Positions 60,228 through 64,000 of a DNA stretch of 64,000 nucleotides are shown here, one piece after another. Source of the DNA: Streptomyces sp. L2 (GTDB lineage: Bacteria; Actinomycetota; Actinomycetes; Streptomycetales; Streptomycetaceae); the NCBI RefSeq assembly GCF_004124325.1, contig NZ_QBDT01000001.1, positions 2,604,001 through 2,668,000 on the forward strand, written 5' to 3'. The notes beneath the pieces were generated by a model. It was given only the letters and a program-made list of their open reading frames with translations, was not told the DNA's origin and ran no database searches. Both the position numbers and the translations under genes were made by a program. Every line of letters starts with the position of its first letter. Positions within the stretch are counted from its first letter, which is position 1.

Positions 60228-60653
60228 ATGTACGAACCGATCCGCACCAAGTCGGTCCACAGCACGATGGCCGGCACGCCCTCGGACTTTCCCCACCGCT
60301 CGCGCGAGGAGGAGCTGGACATCCAGCTCGCCGGACACCTCGCGGCGCTGCTCGCCGTGACCGACGAACTGCGCGCCCACACGCGGTCCGCCGAACTGGA
60401 CACGGCCGCCGAGCGCCTCGCCGGGCAGGTGGCCCGGCTGCGCGGGGGACGGCCCCCGCTGCGGGCCACGCCCGCCGCCGCCGGCGCACCCGCCGACGTC
60501 CTGCACGAGCGGGCGCACGCGCTCGCCGGCCGCGCGCTGGTGGTCGCGGCGTCCCGCGCGGACACGGCCGTGGCGATCCTCGCCGCCGAGCGGATGGACG
60601 CGCACAGCGCGGCGCTGGCCGCCGGCCCGAAGGCACTGAGCACGACCCCCTGA
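60228..60653 (+). CDS. conserved-looking helical protein of unknown function
   Basis: 141 aa. Short polar N-terminus then an almost entirely helical Ala/Leu/Arg-rich region (ELDIQLAGHLAALLAVTDELRAHT, DVLHERAHALAGRALVVAASRADTAVAIL). No signal peptide or span. ATG 60228 has CAGGAGG. TAGGAT (60191-60196) is a good -10 box, giving a short leader. Confidence 0.78.
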   Translation: MYEPIRTKSVHSTMAGTPSDFPHRSREEELDIQLAGHLAALLAVTDELRAHTRSAELDTAAERLAGQVARLRGGRPPLRATPAAAGAPADVLHERAHALAGRALVVAASRADTAVAILAAERMDAHSAALAAGPKALSTTP

Positions 60654-61032
60654 CCCCGCCCCGGGTCCCCGAGACGGCCCCGGTCCGCGCGCACCCGCAG
60701 AGCCGCGCGGACCGGGCGCCACACACCTCCACCCCGCCGCCGCTCACAACTCTGCCGCGCCGGCCCCCCTGAATCCGCCGCGACGGCGCTCACCCCCACG
60801 CAGCGGCCCGGCGGTGCCGAACCGTCCGCGGCCGACAGCCGCACCGAACCACCCCGTGGGCGATGGCGGTACCCGAACCGGCCCGCGGGCGAACGGAAAG
60901 GCCGGCCCCCCTGCCAGGGGAACCGGCCGAACCCGCGGAGCGAACCGCGGCCGGCCGTGACGATCGCTGGTCAGGGCTCCCGACCGGCCGCGGTGTCTGT
61001 GAGGTGAACGGGCGGGCTGCCCGCGCGGGCGC
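60654..61032. terminator. intergenic region with two terminators
   Basis: 379 bp, no gene. CCCGGTCCGCGCG (60679-60691) pairs with CGCGCGGACCGGG (60704-60716), terminating the plus-strand gene. On the minus strand, GGCCGG-TT-CCCCT-GGC-AGGGG-GG-CCGGCC (60900-60928) forms a 13-bp stem with two U-G pairs followed by TTT, terminating pckG. Confidence 0.75.
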
Positions 61033-62856
61033 TCAGCCCAGGCGCTGCACCAGCGCCCGGTACTGGTCCCACAGCTCCTTCGGAGCGTGGTCGCCGAAGG
61101 TGTTGAGGTGCTCGGGGACCAGCGCGGCCTCCTCGCGCCAGACCTCCTTGTCGACCGTGAGCAGGAAGTCCAGGTCGGAGTCGGACAGTTCCAGACCGTT
61201 GGTGTCGAGGGACTCCTTGGTCGGCAGGATGCCGATCGGCGTCTCGACGCCCTCGGCCTTGCCGTCCAGGCGCTCCACGATCCACTTCAGGACACGGGAG
61301 TTCTCGCCGAAGCCCGGCCAGACGAACTTGCCCTCGTCGTTCTTGCGGAACCAGTTGACGTAGTAGATCTTCGGCAGCTTCGCCTGGTCCTTGTCGGCGC
61401 CGACCTCGATCCAGTGGCCCATGTAGTCGCCCATGTTGTAGCCGCAGAACGGCAGCATGGCGAACGGGTCGCGGCGCAGCTCGCCGACCTTGCCCTCGGC
61501 GGCGGCGGTCTTCTCGGAGGCCACGTTGGCGCCGAGGAAGACGCCGTGGTTCCAGTCGAAGGACTCGGTCACCAGCGGCACGGCGGAGGCGCGGCGGCCA
61601 CCGAAGAGGATCGCCGAGATCGGCACGCCCTTGGGGCTCTCCCACTCGGGCGCGATGATCGGGCACTGCGAGGCGGGCGTGGTGAAGCGGGCGTTGGGGT
61701 GCGCGGCCGGGGTGCCCGACTCGGGCGTCCAGTCGTTGCCCTTCCAGTCGGTCAGGTGGGCCGGGGTCTCCTGCGTCATGCCCTCCCACCACACGTCGCC
61801 GTCGTCGGTGAGGGCGACGTTGGTGAAGACCGAGTTGCCCCACAGCGTCTTCATCGCGTTGGCGTTGGTGTGCTCGCCGGTGCCGGGCGCGACGCCGAAG
61901 AAGCCGGCCTCGGGGTTGATGGCGTAGAGGCGGCCGTCCTCGCCGAATCGCATCCAGGCGATGTCGTCGCCGATGGTCTCGACGGTCCAGCCGGAGATCG
62001 TGGGCTCCAGCATGGCGAGGTTGGTCTTGCCGCAGGCCGACGGGAAGGCGGCGGCGACGTACTTGGGCTCACCGGTGGGCGGGGTCAGCTTGAGGACGAG
62101 CATGTGCTCGGCGAGCCAGCCCTCGTCGCGGGCCATGACGGAGGCGATGCGCAGGGCGTAGCACTTCTTGCCGAGCAGCGCGTTGCCGCCGTAGCCGGAG
62201 CCGTACGACCAGATCTCGCGGTCCTCGGGGAAGTGCGAGATGTACTTGGTGGTGTTGCAGGGCCACGGGACGTCGTCCTGGCCCTCCTCCAGCGGGGCGC
62301 CGACGGAGTGCACGGCCTTCACGAAGAAGCCCTGGTCGCCGAGTTCTTCGAGGACGGGCTGTCCCATGCGGGTCATGGTGCGCATGGAAGCGGCGACGTA
62401 CGCGGAGTCGGTGATCTCCACGCCGATCGCGGACAGCGGGGAGCCGAGCGGGCCCATGCAGAACGGGACGACGTACATGGTGCGGCCGCGCATGGCGCCG
62501 CGGAAGAGGCCCTTCTCGCCGTGGAAGATCTCCCGCATCTCGGCGGGGTCCTTCCAGTGGTTGGTGGGGCCGGCGTCCTCCTCCTTGGCGGAGCAGATGA
62601 AGGTGCGGTCCTCGACGCGGGCGACGTCCTTCGGGTCGGAGGCCGCGTAGTAGGAGTTGGGGCGCTTGATCGGGTCGAGCTTCTTGAAGGTGCCCTTGCC
62701 GACGAGCTCTTCGCACAGTCGCTCGTACTCGGCCTCGGATCCGTCACACCAGACCACGCTGTCCGGCTGCGTCAGTTCGGCGATCTCGTTGACCCAGGAG
62801 ATCAGTTCCTGGTGGTTGGTGGGGACCACGGTGGGAGCCGCGATGTCGCGCGCCAC
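61033..62856 (-). CDS. pckG: phosphoenolpyruvate carboxykinase (GTP)
   Basis: 607 aa, normal for GTP-PEPCK. P-loop-like kinase-1a motif [13 protein letters not shown], kinase-2 motif [18 protein letters not shown]-binding loops, [18 protein letters not shown] and [15 protein letters not shown]. It converts oxaloacetate to PEP, the entry to gluconeogenesis. With malate-producing fumarases and glpX in the same window it links TCA intermediates to sugar synthesis. GTG start has TAGGAGCAATC upstream. Confidence 0.97.
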   Translation of the reverse strand: MARDIAAPTVVPTNHQELISWVNEIAELTQPDSVVWCDGSEAEYERLCEELVGKGTFKKLDPIKRPNSYYAASDPKDVARVEDRTFICSAKEEDAGPTNHWKDPAEMREIFHGEKGLFRGAMRGRTMYVVPFCMGPLGSPLSAIGVEITDSAYVAASMRTMTRMGQPVLEELGDQGFFVKAVHSVGAPLEEGQDDVPWPCNTTKYISHFPEDREIWSYGSGYGGNALLGKKCYALRIASVMARDEGWLAEHMLVLKLTPPTGEPKYVAAAFPSACGKTNLAMLEPTISGWTVETIGDDIAWMRFGEDGRLYAINPEAGFFGVAPGTGEHTNANAMKTLWGNSVFTNVALTDDGDVWWEGMTQETPAHLTDWKGNDWTPESGTPAAHPNARFTTPASQCPIIAPEWESPKGVPISAILFGGRRASAVPLVTESFDWNHGVFLGANVASEKTAAAEGKVGELRRDPFAMLPFCGYNMGDYMGHWIEVGADKDQAKLPKIYYVNWFRKNDEGKFVWPGFGENSRVLKWIVERLDGKAEGVETPIGILPTKESLDTNGLELSDSDLDFLLTVDKEVWREEAALVPEHLNTFGDHAPKELWDQYRALVQRLG

Positions 62857-63169
62857 GATTGCTCCTAAGTGAGGGATTTTGTCTTGTTCCGCCCCTTGGG
62901 GGCCGCGACCCGGATGCTTCGTAGCTGCTCATCCGGTGCCGACCGCACTCATTTGATCATCCGAGTCTAGTGCCCATATGTCCAGAGGGCATCACAGGTG
63001 AGCACGTGAGGAATCCCACGGTTTCCGTGATTTTTTGCGTCCACGTTGGCCTCGGCTGAAGGATCTTTTGCCTGCGGGCACGATCAGGCGGCGGATCGGG
63101 TACCCACGAGGGGCGCGTTCACCAGGGACGCTCACAAGGGACTTACGGTGCCGCCGGTACCATGCGGCC
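62857..63169. promoter_or_regulatory. divergent promoter region of pckG and the hemolysin III-like gene
   Basis: 313 bp. Contains TGCCC-N11-GGGCA (62972-62992), a candidate operator upstream of pckG, and TAGACT on the minus strand at about 62964-62969. A small hairpin CACGG-TTT-CCGTG (63017-63029) followed by T6 reads in the plus direction. TACCAT (63158-63163) ends 6 nt before the plus-strand ATG. Confidence 0.5.
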
Positions 63170-63883
63170 ATGTCTGCGTCCGTCCCCGACGCGCCCACGG
63201 ACCCGACGGCCACCGGCCGCCGTCCCGCCGCGCTCTCCCTGCCGCACCCGGTCAAGCCCAGACTCCGCGGCTGGCTGCACCTCGGCATGTTCCCGGCCGT
63301 GCTCATAGCGGGTCTGGTGCTCACCGCTCTCGCCGACTCCACCCGGGGCCGGATCGCCTGCGGCATCTACGTCCTGACGGCCTGTCTGCTCTTCGGGGTC
63401 AGCGCGCTGTACCACCGGGGCAACTGGAGCCCGCGCATGGACGGCGTCCTGCGCCGGCTCGACCACGCCAACATCTTCCTGATCATCGCGGGCACCTACA
63501 CCCCGCTGACCCTGCTGCTCCTGCCCGGCGCCAAGGGCCAGTGGCTGCTGTGGGGCATCTGGGCCGCGGCCCTCGCCGGCATCGTGTTCCGGGTGTTCTG
63601 GGTCGGCGCGCCCCGCTGGCTCTACACCCCGTGCTACATCGCGATGGGCTGGGCCGCCGTCTTCTTCCTGCCCGACTTCATGCACGCGGGCGGCATCGCG
63701 GTCCTGGTCCTGGTGATCGTCGGCGGTGTGCTCTACAGCGCGGGCGGCGTCGTCTACGGCATCAAGCGTCCGAACCCGTCACCGCGCTGGTTCGGCTTCC
63801 ACGAGGTCTTCCACTCCTTCACGCTGGCCGCGTTCGTCGTCCACTACGTGGGCATCTCGCTGGTGGCGTACCAGCACACGTAG
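63170..63883 (+). CDS. hemolysin III / TrhA (PAQR-like) membrane protein
   Basis: 237 aa, seven predicted spans. Family motifs: GVSALYHRGNW (SxxxH), RRLDHANIFLIIAGTYTPL (D-H) and FGFHEVFHSFTLAAFVVHY (HxxxH), which would bind a metal ion as in PAQR receptors. Probably a membrane homeostasis factor rather than a toxin. The TACCAT box 6 nt upstream of ATG 63170 indicates a leaderless transcript. Confidence 0.92.
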   Translation: MSASVPDAPTDPTATGRRPAALSLPHPVKPRLRGWLHLGMFPAVLIAGLVLTALADSTRGRIACGIYVLTACLLFGVSALYHRGNWSPRMDGVLRRLDHANIFLIIAGTYTPLTLLLLPGAKGQWLLWGIWAAALAGIVFRVFWVGAPRWLYTPCYIAMGWAAVFFLPDFMHAGGIAVLVLVIVGGVLYSAGGVVYGIKRPNPSPRWFGFHEVFHSFTLAAFVVHYVGISLVAYQHT

Positions 63884-63903
63884 CCCCGCGCCCCCTCGGC
63901 CCC

Positions 63904-63931
63904 AGGCCACGGCTCACCTGAGCCGTGGCCT
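63904..63931 (+). terminator. terminator after the hemolysin III-like gene
   Basis: A perfect 13-bp stem (AGGCCACGGCTCA / TGAGCCGTGGCCT) with a 2-nt gap, followed by CTTTG. Confidence 0.85.
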
Positions 63932-63960
63932 CTTTGACATGTCCTGACGCGGACTACCGA

Positions 63961-64000
63961 TTGACATGCTCTACATTTTGAGAGCCAATATCATTTCATG
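63961..64000 (+). promoter_or_regulatory. promoter of the next, off-window gene
   Basis: TTGACA (63961-63966) and CAATAT (63986-63991) with a 19-bp spacer in markedly AT-rich DNA. ATG (63998-64000) is 6 nt after the -10, suggesting a leaderless gene that starts on the last codon of the window. GCTCT-N8-AGAGC within the spacer could be an operator. Confidence 0.5.

Noticed and set aside
60051..60653. Longer version of the 141-residue protein starting inside the aminotransferase gene
   Set aside because: ATG 60228 has a strong ribosome site and a nearby -10 box; the longer start lies within the upstream coding region.
1..64000. Biosynthetic gene cluster, prophage or integrative element
   Set aside because: No polyketide/peptide synthase, integrase, transposase, terminase or attachment-site duplication was seen; the gene set is core chromosome plus small accessory cassettes.

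Overview
The window is chromosomal DNA from a high-GC actinomycete, almost certainly a Streptomyces. Support comes from the strong third-position GC bias of the reading frames, a WhiB-like protein, an XRE/DUF397/HATPase triad, DUF1707, SpoIIE-phosphatase and DUF5753 families, GTG starts, many 4-bp ATGA/GTGA gene overlaps, and intergenic inverted repeats typical of the genus. From memory, the order glpX - wblI - DUF1707 - fumB - fumC ... oxyR/ahpCD ... tad locus - chiA ... pckG matches the conserved core of the S. coelicolor chromosome (roughly SCO5047 down to SCO4979, in inverted orientation). No prophage, insertion sequence, CRISPR array, tRNA or rRNA was seen.

Layout. 1-6 kb: the 3' end of glpX, wblI, a DUF1707/LiaF-like protein, class I and class II fumarases side by side, and a DUF402 protein. 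6-11 kb: a small ORF coupled to a GAF-SpoIIE-HATPase phosphatase, convergent with a bifunctional penicillin-binding protein carrying a Ser/Pro/Gln repeat tail. 11-16 kb: an SPFH membrane protein coupled to a ribbon-helix-helix protein, then a PadR regulator with an ABC exporter (ATPase plus FtsX-like permease). 16-24 kb: oxyR divergent from ahpCD, an AI-2E-type exporter, a secreted lysozyme-fold cell-wall protein with a long structured leader and a Crp-like site, PIN-PhoH, an isoprenyl transferase, and a probable 6C-family small RNA. 24-30 kb: a methyltransferase, an F420-type LLM oxidoreductase, a four-gene WXG100-like (type VII secretion-type) cassette, and DUF192 and DUF3224 genes.

30-42 kb is one co-directional minus-strand tad/Flp pilus locus (CpaB, TadZ, two TadE, TadA, TadB, TadC, Flp, TadG-like). 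A histidine kinase/response regulator pair is embedded between TadC and the pilin, and a lipoprotein plus an OmpA-domain protein lie at the distal end. Next comes a family 18 chitinase under a textbook chitin/DasR-type operator, then a trypsin-like protease with FG-GAP-like repeats and a membrane-anchored secreted partner.

47-57 kb holds the HATPase/XRE/DUF397 triad and a likely D-amino-acid utilisation locus. A minus-strand operon (PfkB kinase - IclR - RidA - GntP permease) diverges from a D-serine-deaminase-like PLP enzyme and an N-acyl-D-amino-acid deacylase, with a double palindrome in the divergent region as the likely IclR operator. The PfkB kinase carries about 200 residues of in-frame tandem repeats. 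57-64 kb ends with a secreted trypsin-like protease, an AlaA-type aminotransferase, GTP-dependent PEP carboxykinase, a hemolysin-III-like membrane protein and the promoter of the next gene, whose ATG is the last codon of the window.
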